Shown here in pieces: positions 25,003 to 32,582 of a stretch of 64,000 nt of DNA. Numbering within the stretch: position 1 is the first letter of the stretch; the number at the start of each line of letters is the position of its first letter. The notes beneath the pieces are model-generated. The model saw only the letters and a program-made list of their open reading frames with translations. It searched no databases and was not told where the DNA came from. Made by a program: the position numbers and the translations under genes. Source of the DNA: Clostridia bacterium (lineage in GTDB: Bacteria; Bacillota; Clostridia; UBA1381; UBA9506); assembly GCA_017399695.1 (NCBI GenBank), contig JAFQBK010000012.1, positions 124,001 to 188,000 of the forward strand, written 5' to 3'.

Positions 25003-25758
25003 TTAATTCAATATTAGTTCATTCATTGTTTTTACGATATTATTTGTGTAGTGGTGGCTTGCTTTTTTCGCCGCCTCGCTTGCTTCGCCCACGGCGTATG
25101 AATTCGGCACCAGTGAAAGCATCCCTGAATCGTTATCGTTATCACCGAACACGACTGTCTCTTCTGGCGAAAGAGCAAGTAATGAAAGCAGTTTTTGGAG
25201 CGTCACTTTCTTACCGGCATCTTTTACGATAAAGTCCTGCCACACGCTTCCGTCATAGATTTCACAAAGCTCGGAAAGCTCTCTCGGCGCAATCGCTTCT
25301 TTTTTATAAAAAGAAAGCTTATACACCGAACCCTCAATTTCCTCCAGTTCGCCCATCCGTTTTGCATGATGATGCAGATTATTCTCTGTATACGATGCAA
25401 ACTTCGGACACGAGCAACTGTAATAAGAAAGATATTTTCCTGTAAACAAAATACCGGGGAGCTCGTTTCGTTTCGAAAGCATCGCAGCTTTGCTCAACAG
25501 CCGTTTGGGAATCGCCGCTTCCGACAGCGTTTCTTCCTTATGGACCAAAAGGGCGCCGTCCGATGCAATAAAGTAAATCTCATCTTCTACTGTGCGAAAC
25601 AGGCGTTTGAGTTCGTGATAGCTTCTTCCGCTTGCCACGCAAAAATGAATCCCGCGCGCAAGACAGGTTTGTATCGCCGAAAGCACCTCCGAAGAAAGCT
25701 CTTTTTCGCCCCGAGCCAAAAGAGTACCGTCTAAGTCACAGACAATTAACTTCACCAT
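25003..25758 (-). CDS. Cof-type HAD phosphatase, first gene of the BMC operon
   Basis: A 251-residue HAD phosphatase of subfamily IIB: CDLDGTLLA (motif I, two Asp), VASGRS (motif II), the conserved lysine region KDAGKKVTLQK (motif III) and VFGDNDNDSGM (motif IV). These proteins dephosphorylate sugar phosphates and similar small molecules. It is the first gene after the main promoter, and its stop is 20 bases before the dehydratase start. A possible job is clearing a phosphorylated sugar from the deoxysugar pathway, but this is inference from position. Confidence 0.88.
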   Translation of the reverse strand: MVKLIVCDLDGTLLARGEKELSSEVLSAIQTCLARGIHFCVASGRSYHELKRLFRTVEDEIYFIASDGALLVHKEETLSEAAIPKRLLSKAAMLSKRNELPGILFTGKYLSYYSCSCPKFASYTENNLHHHAKRMGELEEIEGSVYKLSFYKKEAIAPRELSELCEIYDGSVWQDFIVKDAGKKVTLQKLLSLLALSPEETVVFGDNDNDSGMLSLVPNSYAVGEASEAAKKASHHYTNNIVKTMNELILN

Positions 25759-25799
25759 GTCGATACCCTTCCTTTTTTATCGCATTCTATCATATTCTA

Positions 25800-25828
25800 A
25801 TTGTAACTCTTTTATGCAAGAATGTCAA
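25800..25828 (-). promoter_or_regulatory. main BMC operon promoter
   Basis: Minus strand TTGACA (25828-25823), 17 bases, TACAAT (25805-25800), 41 bases before the HAD phosphatase ATG. A perfect -35 and near-perfect -10 give a strong sigma-A promoter. Confidence 0.85.
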
Positions 25829-25872
25829 GTATTCTTTCCAAAAACAAAGAAAAAACAGAAAAGCTCATTTTT

Positions 25873-26020
25873 CCGCTTAACCAAGCGGTTTACGGCAAAT
25901 TTTGGATGGCATATCTGTAAAAAGTTTCAAAAAAAATCAAAAAAGAAACCAACAAATCAATCTTTTTTCGTGCCATTTTATCCACCTTTCTTCTTTTTAT
26001 TTCTTTTTCGCAAGCGGTTA
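25873..26020 (-). promoter_or_regulatory. candidate operators AACCGCTTG upstream of BMC promoter
   Basis: CCGCTTAACCAAGCGG at 25873-25888 is a perfect 6-base inverted repeat; read on the minus strand it lies in AAACCGCTTGGTTAAGCGG. A second TAACCGCTTG is at 26020-26011. The rest of the 390-base gap from 25759 to 26152 is A/T-rich with no gene that I can see. Confidence 0.45.
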
Positions 26021-26098
26021 TTTTACCTCTTTTTGGCAGAAAACAAAACAATAAATAGCAAAAACACAGAAAAAAGTTCTCAAATTTGGTAAAAAAGC

Positions 26099-26139
26099 AA
26101 AAAAAATACCGCCGTCTCTTATCTAAAGACGGGCGGTAT
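26099..26139 (-). terminator. terminator of the GldFG-like ABC operon
   Basis: Arms 26106-26117 (ATACCGCCGTCT) and 26127-26139 pair over 12 bases with one bulged G; the minus strand then has eight T residues (26106-26099). The plus strand also has TTTTT, so it may insulate both ways. Confidence 0.88.
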
Positions 26140-26152
26140 TTTTCTTGATATT

Positions 26153-27556
26153 TTATTTGTATCGACGTTTTCTAAAGACAATAAGACCCGCAATCAAAAC
26201 ACCAATCGGAACAACAATCACTAAGATACTAAACCAAGTCCAGAAATGGCCCTGCGAAATGACCAGTGAACCCCCGGGCAGACGCTTGGCGCTGATGCTG
26301 ATTCCAGATTCCGACCCTTTCATCCAACTCACGGTATTTAAGAGCAAATCTTCGTTTGCAAAGCTTGCATCAATCATATTCAGAATATCCGCTCCGCAAA
26401 CCACCAGTTTGCCGCTCACGCTTTGGTTGCTTTCCAAATCATAGTTTGTGCGCGTTGCCGCAAGCATCAGGTTTTCCTTGCCGGGTGCTTTCCCCGGAAC
26501 GGCTGCGCCGTCCAGCTGAATCGCTGTTGCGCTTTGTGTAGTCGTAAGCACCGGTGTAACCTCTACGCCCGCCGGCAGTTCACCACTAATTGAAAGTGCA
26601 TTGGGTAAAGACAGAATAATCTTTTTATCACTTTCCGCAATCGGTGTGACAATTTCGTGACTTGCCAACTGCGCCAGCAGATACGGCGTGTTTGAGCCGA
26701 GCATCGCGTCCTTGTCATAGAGCCAGTAAGAGCTTCGGGTAATGCCCCAGTCCGAGGCAAGATACCCCTCCAAACGGCTGAGCGTCGGAGATGCATTCAC
26801 GTCAAAGGAAAGTATGACATTGCCACCACGCAAAAGGTAGGCGTCCAGTTTTTCGATTTCCTCTGCCGTAAAATCATTCTGTGGCACGTGAATCACAACC
26901 AAAGAATTCTTATCCGCCGGAAATTCTCCCTGCAGGGTATCCAGTGTTTCAATTTTATACGCACTCGTTTCAAGTGCATCTTTTGCCATTTCTGCGCTTC
27001 CCTCACCATGTCCTGTGGTATAGGCAATCGCCGAAATGGACATTCCGTCAATGAAGTTGGTCAGCTTACCCGTAATGGAACGTTCAACCTTACTGCGACC
27101 TTCCGAGGTAAAGAAGCCGGAGGAGCTGATAAACTCCCGCTTGTCTCCGCTTTGCAAAAGGAGCGACCCGATGGTCAGTTGTCCGTCGATTGCCTCCTGA
27201 TACGGCACAAGGTCCTTGGGATTTTTGACGAGATCAAGTTCTCTTACAAAAATTTTACCGCAATTCTGCGTATACTTCTGAAGAACATTACCGACTACGG
27301 ATAAAACCTCCGACTCGGAGCCGTCCGTGAACATCACAATTTCCACGCTGTCTTCAAGCTTCCCTAGCAGTTCTTTCGTCGTGTCGGTCAGCTCGTACAT
27401 ACCGTCTTGGGTAAAGTCGATTTCCAGTGCGAAGCGGTCGTTTAAGGTCACCAAAAACGCGTTGAACAAAAGCGTAATGATGATCGCGCCAACGACCAAA
27501 ACCGTACTATTGACCGAATAGCGAAACGCCTTTTTGTTTTTATTCTGATTCATCAC
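26153..27556 (-). CDS. GldG-like ABC-associated membrane protein
   Basis: A 467-residue protein with one membrane segment near the N-terminus (SVNSTVLVVGAIIITLLFNAFLV within about 15-37) and one at the C-terminus (WFSILVIVVPIGVLIAGLIVF followed by RKRRYK). The large outside domain contains FTQDGMYELTDTTKELL and the AIAYTTGHGE and GGNVILSFDVN segments seen in the GldG/DUF7088 type of auxiliary ABC proteins. Together with the two genes upstream it makes a GldF-GldG-ATPase set. In Flavobacteria these support gliding, while in Firmicutes the substrate is unknown. Confidence 0.85.
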   Translation of the reverse strand: MMNQNKNKKAFRYSVNSTVLVVGAIIITLLFNAFLVTLNDRFALEIDFTQDGMYELTDTTKELLGKLEDSVEIVMFTDGSESEVLSVVGNVLQKYTQNCGKIFVRELDLVKNPKDLVPYQEAIDGQLTIGSLLLQSGDKREFISSSGFFTSEGRSKVERSITGKLTNFIDGMSISAIAYTTGHGEGSAEMAKDALETSAYKIETLDTLQGEFPADKNSLVVIHVPQNDFTAEEIEKLDAYLLRGGNVILSFDVNASPTLSRLEGYLASDWGITRSSYWLYDKDAMLGSNTPYLLAQLASHEIVTPIAESDKKIILSLPNALSISGELPAGVEVTPVLTTTQSATAIQLDGAAVPGKAPGKENLMLAATRTNYDLESNQSVSGKLVVCGADILNMIDASFANEDLLLNTVSWMKGSESGISISAKRLPGGSLVISQGHFWTWFSILVIVVPIGVLIAGLIVFRKRRYK

Positions 27557-28294
27557 TTATTTCCACCGCCTTTTCTCAATGACGCTCACCGTCAGCAGTA
27601 AGAACAGAGCCGTTAAACTCACAAAATAGAATACCGGCACAAAATTAAGAATACCCAGTGTAAAATCAGCAAAACGATTGTTGATTGCCAAAAAGTCAAT
27701 CAACCAGTCAAGTGCAACACCCAGCCACGACATCATCGTACCGGACATCATCTGCGTAAAATTAAATGCAAGGTTTGAAGAAAACCACAAAAAGAATATA
27801 ATGGCAAGCGTCGCCACCGCGGAGATGACCTGGCTCTGTGTGAGCGAAGAAATGAAAAGTCCGATGGAAACGAAGAATACACCCATCAGAAAGAGTCCTA
27901 AATATCCCACAAAGATTTCACTGAATACAGGCGAACCGTAGCTGTTTAATACCAGCACATAAAACATCGTCGAAAGTACCGCGATACCTAAAACAGCCGT
28001 CGCAGCAAAAAACTTGCCCAATACAATCGAGGTCACCTTCACCGGTGCGGTCAAAAGCAGCTGATCGGTCTTACTCTTTCTTTCTTCTGCAAAGGTGCGC
28101 ATCGTCAGGATCGGAATGACGAAAACAAAAACCATACTGATATTCTGGAAGAAATACTTCATCAGCGTCGTCATCGAACCAAGGTTAATGAACACAAACA
28201 TCAAAGAAGCATAAAAGAAGAACGCCGCTAAAAAGACATATCCGATGGGAGAGTTAAAATACGATTTGAATTCTCTTCTGAAAATTGCTTTCAC
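27557..28294 (-). CDS. ABC-2 type permease (GldF-like)
   Basis: A 245-residue integral membrane protein with six hydrophobic segments and the family start MKAIFRREFKSYFNSPIGYVF... (first residues), followed by the cytoplasmic MRTFAEERKSKTDQLLLTAPV loop that contacts the ATPase in ABC-2 permeases. It begins in a 4-base overlap with the end of the ATPase gene and stops directly at the start of the GldG-like gene, so the three are translationally coupled. Confidence 0.88.
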   Translation of the reverse strand: MKAIFRREFKSYFNSPIGYVFLAAFFFYASLMFVFINLGSMTTLMKYFFQNISMVFVFVIPILTMRTFAEERKSKTDQLLLTAPVKVTSIVLGKFFAATAVLGIAVLSTMFYVLVLNSYGSPVFSEIFVGYLGLFLMGVFFVSIGLFISSLTQSQVISAVATLAIIFFLWFSSNLAFNFTQMMSGTMMSWLGVALDWLIDFLAINNRFADFTLGILNFVPVFYFVSLTALFLLLTVSVIEKRRWK

Positions 28295-29319
28295 GCCTCA
28301 TCACCCTCCTCTTCCTCCGGTTTTTCCTCTACATTAACAAACTCAACCTCATCTTCTGCCACATTGTCATAGACAGAGTCGACAATCGCCGGATTCTGTG
28401 TAACCTCTAAGAAAATATCCTCCAGGCTTAAATCCATCGCATAAAACGACAGCATCGGCAGGTTGTGCTCGGCAAGGCTCATAAAGATTGCCGCACGGAC
28501 ATCGACATTCGGCTCTGATTCTACGACAAAGTCGATGGTTCCGGCTTCTTTTCTGCCGAGCGATTTGACATATTTAATGCCCGGGATGCTTTCTAACGCA
28601 TCCAGCGCCGAACGCTCATCACCCAATATGCGCAACTGGAATTTGTTTTCATTGGAGAGAGACTTTCCAAGATTTTCAGCGGTATCACTGGCCACCAAAC
28701 GGCCATTATTAATAATAATCACTCGTTCGCAGACGGCGTTCACCTCCTGCAGGATATGCGAGGACAAAATAACCGTATGCTCTTTACCGAGCTTTTTAAT
28801 GACATCGCGGATTTCAATAATCTGCTTCGGGTCAAGACCAACCGTCGGCTCATCCAGAATCAGAACTTCCGGATTGCCCACCATTGCCTGTGCAAGACCC
28901 ACTCTCTGTTTATAACCTTTTGAAAGATTGGAAATCAGACGGTCGGCAACATCTGTCAGCTTTACGGTGTCCATAATTTTAGCCATATGCTCATTATGGT
29001 CTTCTGTCACACCCTTGAGCTCGCAGACAAAGCTTAAGTACTCCCTTACGGTCATATCCATATAAAGCGGCGGATGCTCCGGCAGATAGCCGATGCGTTT
29101 CTTCGCCTCGATGGGGTTATCCAAAATATCATAGCCATCAATTTTTACTTCTCCTGAAGTGCAGGATAAATACCCTGTCAGGATATTCATCGTCGTTGAT
29201 TTTCCGGCGCCGTTCGGTCCTAAAAATCCAAGGATTTCTCCTTTTCGGACAGTAAAGGAAATATTGTCAACGGCAAGCTTTGAGCCGTATCGTTTGGTCA
29301 AATTCTTAATTTCAACCAT
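28291..29319 (-). CDS. ABC transporter ATPase (GldA-like)
   Basis: A 342-residue ATPase. Walker A is LGPNGAGKST, the signature is NLSKGYKQRVGLAQAM, Walker B is VLILDEPTVGLDP, and the H-loop is SSHIL. The C-terminal 110 residues form the accessory domain of exporter-type ATPases and end in an acidic tail (EEKPEEEEGDEA). The start at 29319 has GGGGAGG 7 bases upstream; the frame is open 26 codons further but that stretch is the promoter with an inverted repeat. Confidence 0.92.
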   Translation of the reverse strand: MVEIKNLTKRYGSKLAVDNISFTVRKGEILGFLGPNGAGKSTTMNILTGYLSCTSGEVKIDGYDILDNPIEAKKRIGYLPEHPPLYMDMTVREYLSFVCELKGVTEDHNEHMAKIMDTVKLTDVADRLISNLSKGYKQRVGLAQAMVGNPEVLILDEPTVGLDPKQIIEIRDVIKKLGKEHTVILSSHILQEVNAVCERVIIINNGRLVASDTAENLGKSLSNENKFQLRILGDERSALDALESIPGIKYVKSLGRKEAGTIDFVVESEPNVDVRAAIFMSLAEHNLPMLSFYAMDLSLEDIFLEVTQNPAIVDSVYDNVAEDEVEFVNVEEKPEEEEGDEA

Positions 29320-29343
29320 CGGTTTCCTCCCCAAATTGTATTT

Positions 29344-29388
29344 TCGGTATATGCCGTGCACAAAATTTGCGCGCACAACATATACCGA
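29344..29388 (-). repeat. perfect 10-base inverted repeat upstream of the ABC operon
   Basis: TCGGTATATG (29344-29353) and CATATACCGA (29379-29388) are exact inverted copies 25 bases apart, 25 bases before the ATPase start. Between them is GTGC/GCAC symmetry. No clean sigma-A promoter is visible, so the repeat may be an activator or repressor site (GntR/YtrA-type regulators often control such ABC operons, inference). Confidence 0.6.
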
Positions 29389-29408
29389 TGATATCATAAC
29401 ATTATGAC

Positions 29409-29443
29409 AGTTTTGTGAATAAACACAAAACTTTTTTATTTTT
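29409..29443 (+). terminator. hairpin with T tract only on the plus strand, at aspS 3' end
   Basis: AGTTTTGTG and CACAAAACT form a 9-base stem with loop AATAAA. TTTTTTATTTTT follows on the plus strand; the minus strand, on which aspS is read, has no T tract after it. It could end antisense transcripts or simply be a 3' stem of aspS mRNA. Confidence 0.4.
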
Positions 29444-31229
29444 CTTCTTCCGGAAGTTCCAGCTTGATGGAAAGTTCCGCGAGCTGTTTTGCATCGACCG
29501 CACCCGGAGCAGCACTCATCACTTCCGATGCGTCTTTTACTTTCGGGAACGCGATAACGTCACGGATACTGTCGCGACCGGCGAGTAACATAACCAAACG
29601 GTCAAGACCGTATGCCATACCGCCGTGCGGAGGCGTGCCGTACTTAAATGCTTCTAAGAGGAAGCCAAAGCGCTCTTTTGCACTCTCTTCCGTAAAGCCG
29701 AGTGCACCAAACATTTTTGCCTGAAGCTCGGTGTTATTGATACGGATACTACCGCCACCGACTTCGTTTCCGTTAAATACCATGTCGTATGCCTTGGAGC
29801 GAACTTTATGAGGCTCGGTCGCAAGCAGTGGAATATCCTCTTCCATCGGCATGGTAAACGGATGGTGCTTTGCAACATAACGGTTTTCTTCCTCGCTGTA
29901 CTCAAACAGAGGGAATTCCGTTACCCACAGAAGGTCATGACTGCCTTCCGGAATCATATCAAAACGTTTTGCAAGCTCTAAACGCAGTGCGCCGAGTGCA
30001 TCATAAACAACCTGGTCTTTGTCTGCCACAATCATAATAACGTCGCCAACTTCTGCATTCATCGCGCTGAGCACGTTATTGATTTCTTCTTCCTTAAAGA
30101 ACTTGGTAATCGGGGACTTTAATTCGTTCTCGCAAACGGTAATCCAGGCAAGACCCTTCGCCTTATAAATCTTAACGAAATCAACCAAACCATCAAGGTC
30201 ACGACGGGAAAGCTTTTCGTCTCCGCCCTTAAAGTTGATTGCGCGCACGCTTCCGCCTTTTTTGATGACATCAGCAAATACCTTGAACTCGCAATCTTTT
30301 ACGATATCGGAAAGGTTCACAAGCTCTAAACCAAAACGGGTATCGGGCTTGTCCGAACCGAAACGGTCCATTGCTTCCTGATACGGAATGCGGCGGAACG
30401 GCGTGGCAAGGTCAATGCCGAGAACTTCTTTGAAGATTTTCTTCATAAAGCCCTCGTTCATCGTCATAACATCTTCTTCCTCGACGAAGGACATTTCAAG
30501 GTCAATCTGCGTAAATTCCGGCTGACGGTCTGCACGCAAATCTTCATCACGGAAGCATTTTGCAATCTGGAAATAACGGTCCATTCCAGAAACCATTAAC
30601 AGCTGCTTGTAAAGCTGCGGAGACTGCGGGAGTGCATAGAATGAGCCCGGATGCACACGGCTGGGCACGAGATAGTCACGTGCGCCCTCCGGCGTGGATT
30701 TGACCAAAACCGGAGTTTCGATTTCCAAAAATCCGTTCTCATCATAGTAGTCACGTGCAAGCTTGGTCACACGGTGACGCAGTTCCATCAAGCGGAGCAT
30801 ATCCGGGCGACGGAGGTCTAAGTAACGATACTTGAGGCGTACTTCCTCACGCACGTTGCTGTTTTCTTCAATATAAATCGGCGGGGTTTCCGACTTCGAC
30901 AAAATACGAAGTTCGGTTGCCTTTAATTCAATTTCACCGGTTGCAATTTTTTCGTTGACTGTTTCGGCAGCACGCTTTACGATCTCACCGGTCACCGCAA
31001 GCACATACTCGCTGCGAACGGTATCCGCCTTTTCAAACATTTCCTTGTCATTTTCCACATTGAATACAACCTGCAAAATACCGCTTCTGTCGCGCAGGTC
31101 AACAAAGATAACGCCACCCAAATTACGGTATACCTGGGTCCAGCCCATAACCGTTACGGTCTTACCTACATCTGCAAGTGTAAACTCGCCACAGCGGCGT
31201 GTTCTTTTTAAGCCCTTGATCGTCTCCAT
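29436..31229 (-). CDS. aspS: aspartyl-tRNA synthetase
   Basis: A 597-residue class II synthetase of bacterial AspRS length. The N-terminal OB-fold anticodon domain (VTVMGWTQVYRNLGGVIFVDLRDR) is followed by class II motif 2 (FRDEDLRADRQPEFTQID), the large GAD insertion typical of bacterial AspRS, and motif 3 near the end (YGLDRLVMLLAGRDSIRDV). It charges tRNA-Asp. The gene lies 17 bases after hisS, the usual hisS-aspS operon order. No T-box leader is seen. Confidence 0.97.
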   Translation of the reverse strand: METIKGLKRTRRCGEFTLADVGKTVTVMGWTQVYRNLGGVIFVDLRDRSGILQVVFNVENDKEMFEKADTVRSEYVLAVTGEIVKRAAETVNEKIATGEIELKATELRILSKSETPPIYIEENSNVREEVRLKYRYLDLRRPDMLRLMELRHRVTKLARDYYDENGFLEIETPVLVKSTPEGARDYLVPSRVHPGSFYALPQSPQLYKQLLMVSGMDRYFQIAKCFRDEDLRADRQPEFTQIDLEMSFVEEEDVMTMNEGFMKKIFKEVLGIDLATPFRRIPYQEAMDRFGSDKPDTRFGLELVNLSDIVKDCEFKVFADVIKKGGSVRAINFKGGDEKLSRRDLDGLVDFVKIYKAKGLAWITVCENELKSPITKFFKEEEINNVLSAMNAEVGDVIMIVADKDQVVYDALGALRLELAKRFDMIPEGSHDLLWVTEFPLFEYSEEENRYVAKHHPFTMPMEEDIPLLATEPHKVRSKAYDMVFNGNEVGGGSIRINNTELQAKMFGALGFTEESAKERFGFLLEAFKYGTPPHGGMAYGLDRLVMLLAGRDSIRDVIAFPKVKDASEVMSAAPGAVDAKQLAELSIKLELPEEEK

Positions 31230-31246
31230 CTCACTCTTCCTCCAAT

Positions 31247-32506
31247 TTATCTGTTATCTTTAATAAACTTCGCTATTTCTCTGAATGAAACCTCATTTTG
31301 CTCGCCCGTTTCCATATTCTTTACCGTACCTTTACCCCGGGCAATCTCATCATCGCCTAAGACCATCGAATATTTTGCCCCGATTTTATTGGCGAACTTC
31401 ATTTGCGCTTTGACGCTGCGTTCTAAATAATCGCGCTCGGCTCTTACCCCTTCTTTGCGAAGGTCATAAATCAGCTTTTGAACAAAACGGTCTGCATTTT
31501 CGCCGATATTGGCAACGAAGATTTCCGCCAGTTCATTGTTTTCCAGTGAAATATCCAGGCTTTCGAGCAAAAGCATCAGCCGCTCGATACCAAGACCGAA
31601 ACCGACTGCCGGCGTATCCGGTCCGTCCAGTTCCTCCACCAGACCGTTATAGCGGCCGCCGCCACAAACGGTTCCTTGCGATCCGATATTTTTCGATACA
31701 ATCTCAAACACTGTCTTGGTATAATAATCAAGTCCGCGCACAATCGTTCCATCCACGCGGTACGGGATTCCCATTCCGTCAAGGTAAGCTTTGAGCGTTT
31801 CGAAATGCTCGTGGCATTCATCACAAATATTATCCAAAAGAATCGGTGCGCTCATATAAATTTCCTTGCATTCTTTGGACTTACAGTCTAAAATACGCAA
31901 GGGGTTCTTCTCATACCGCTGACGGCAAGTCTCGCACAGTTCGGAAAGATGCGGGCGGAAAAACTCGCGCAGTTTTTCGTTATACACCTTGCGGCAAGTC
32001 GGGCAGCCGATACTGTTGATGTTCAGCTCAATTCCCGTTGCGCCCATCCGGCGAAACAGTTCCATCGCAAGAGAGATAACCTCTGCGTCAATGGCGGGGC
32101 CGTTTGCCCCAAACGCCTCTACGCCGAACTGGTGAAAGGCACGCAAGCGTCCTGCCTGCGGCTTTTCATAACGAAAGCAAGGGGAAATGTAGTAAAGCTT
32201 CGACGGCTGGGGATTCGCATACAAAGAATGCTCCACATAGCTTCGTACCACCGGTGCCGTTCCCTCGGCTTTTAGGGTAATACTGCGGTCGCCCTTATCC
32301 AAAAAGGTGTACATTTCTTTCTGTACCACATCCGTCGTTTCACCCACGCCGCGCTCAAAGAGCTCGGTATGTTCAAACATCGGTGTGCGAATCTCGCTAT
32401 ACCCATATTCTGCGCACAGACGGCGCATTTCTTCTTCCACTCTGTGCCACTTATAAACATCAGAAGGTAATACATCATGTGTTCCTCTGGGTGCTTTCAC
32501 CTGCAC
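31247..32506 (-). CDS. hisS: histidyl-tRNA synthetase
   Basis: A 419-residue class II synthetase. KAPRGTHDVLPSD at the N-terminus, motif 2 (FRYEKPQAGRLRAFHQFG), the histidine loops (RGLDYYTKTVFE and GGGRYNGLVEELDG) and motif 3 (VGFGLGIERLMLLL) are all present, with a C-terminal anticodon domain. I set the start at GTG 32506, which gives an N-terminus of M-Q-V-K-A-P-R-G and lies 8 bases after AAGGAGG; an upstream in-frame ATG at 32524 overlaps that site. An ORF extension of 6 codons is therefore removed. Confidence 0.96.
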   Translation of the reverse strand: MQVKAPRGTHDVLPSDVYKWHRVEEEMRRLCAEYGYSEIRTPMFEHTELFERGVGETTDVVQKEMYTFLDKGDRSITLKAEGTAPVVRSYVEHSLYANPQPSKLYYISPCFRYEKPQAGRLRAFHQFGVEAFGANGPAIDAEVISLAMELFRRMGATGIELNINSIGCPTCRKVYNEKLREFFRPHLSELCETCRQRYEKNPLRILDCKSKECKEIYMSAPILLDNICDECHEHFETLKAYLDGMGIPYRVDGTIVRGLDYYTKTVFEIVSKNIGSQGTVCGGGRYNGLVEELDGPDTPAVGFGLGIERLMLLLESLDISLENNELAEIFVANIGENADRFVQKLIYDLRKEGVRAERDYLERSVKAQMKFANKIGAKYSMVLGDDEIARGKGTVKNMETGEQNEVSFREIAKFIKDNR

Positions 32507-32550
32507 ATTACCAACCTCCTTCATCCAAATTCACAATCCATATCTGTTTA

Positions 32551-32579
32551 ATTATAGCATAAAAATATGTAAATTGCAA
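32551..32579 (-). promoter_or_regulatory. hisS-aspS promoter
   Basis: Minus strand TTGCAA (32579-32574), 17 bases, TATAAT (32556-32551), only 44 bases before the hisS GTG, which leaves no room for a T-box leader. Confidence 0.8.
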
Positions 32580-32582
32580 TTC

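Noticed and set aside
24371..25006. Plus-strand 211-codon frame opposite the dehydratase start
   Set aside because: Shadow of the dehydratase codons; sequence is Arg/Cys/Phe rich in the way antisense frames are.
25759..26098. Plus-strand frame of about 111 codons in the A/T-rich gap
   Set aside because: Phe/Lys-rich text from T and A runs, no ribosome site, and it overlaps the BMC promoter.
32507..32582. T-box leader for hisS-aspS
   Set aside because: Promoter to start distance is too short and no T-box or specifier stem is present.
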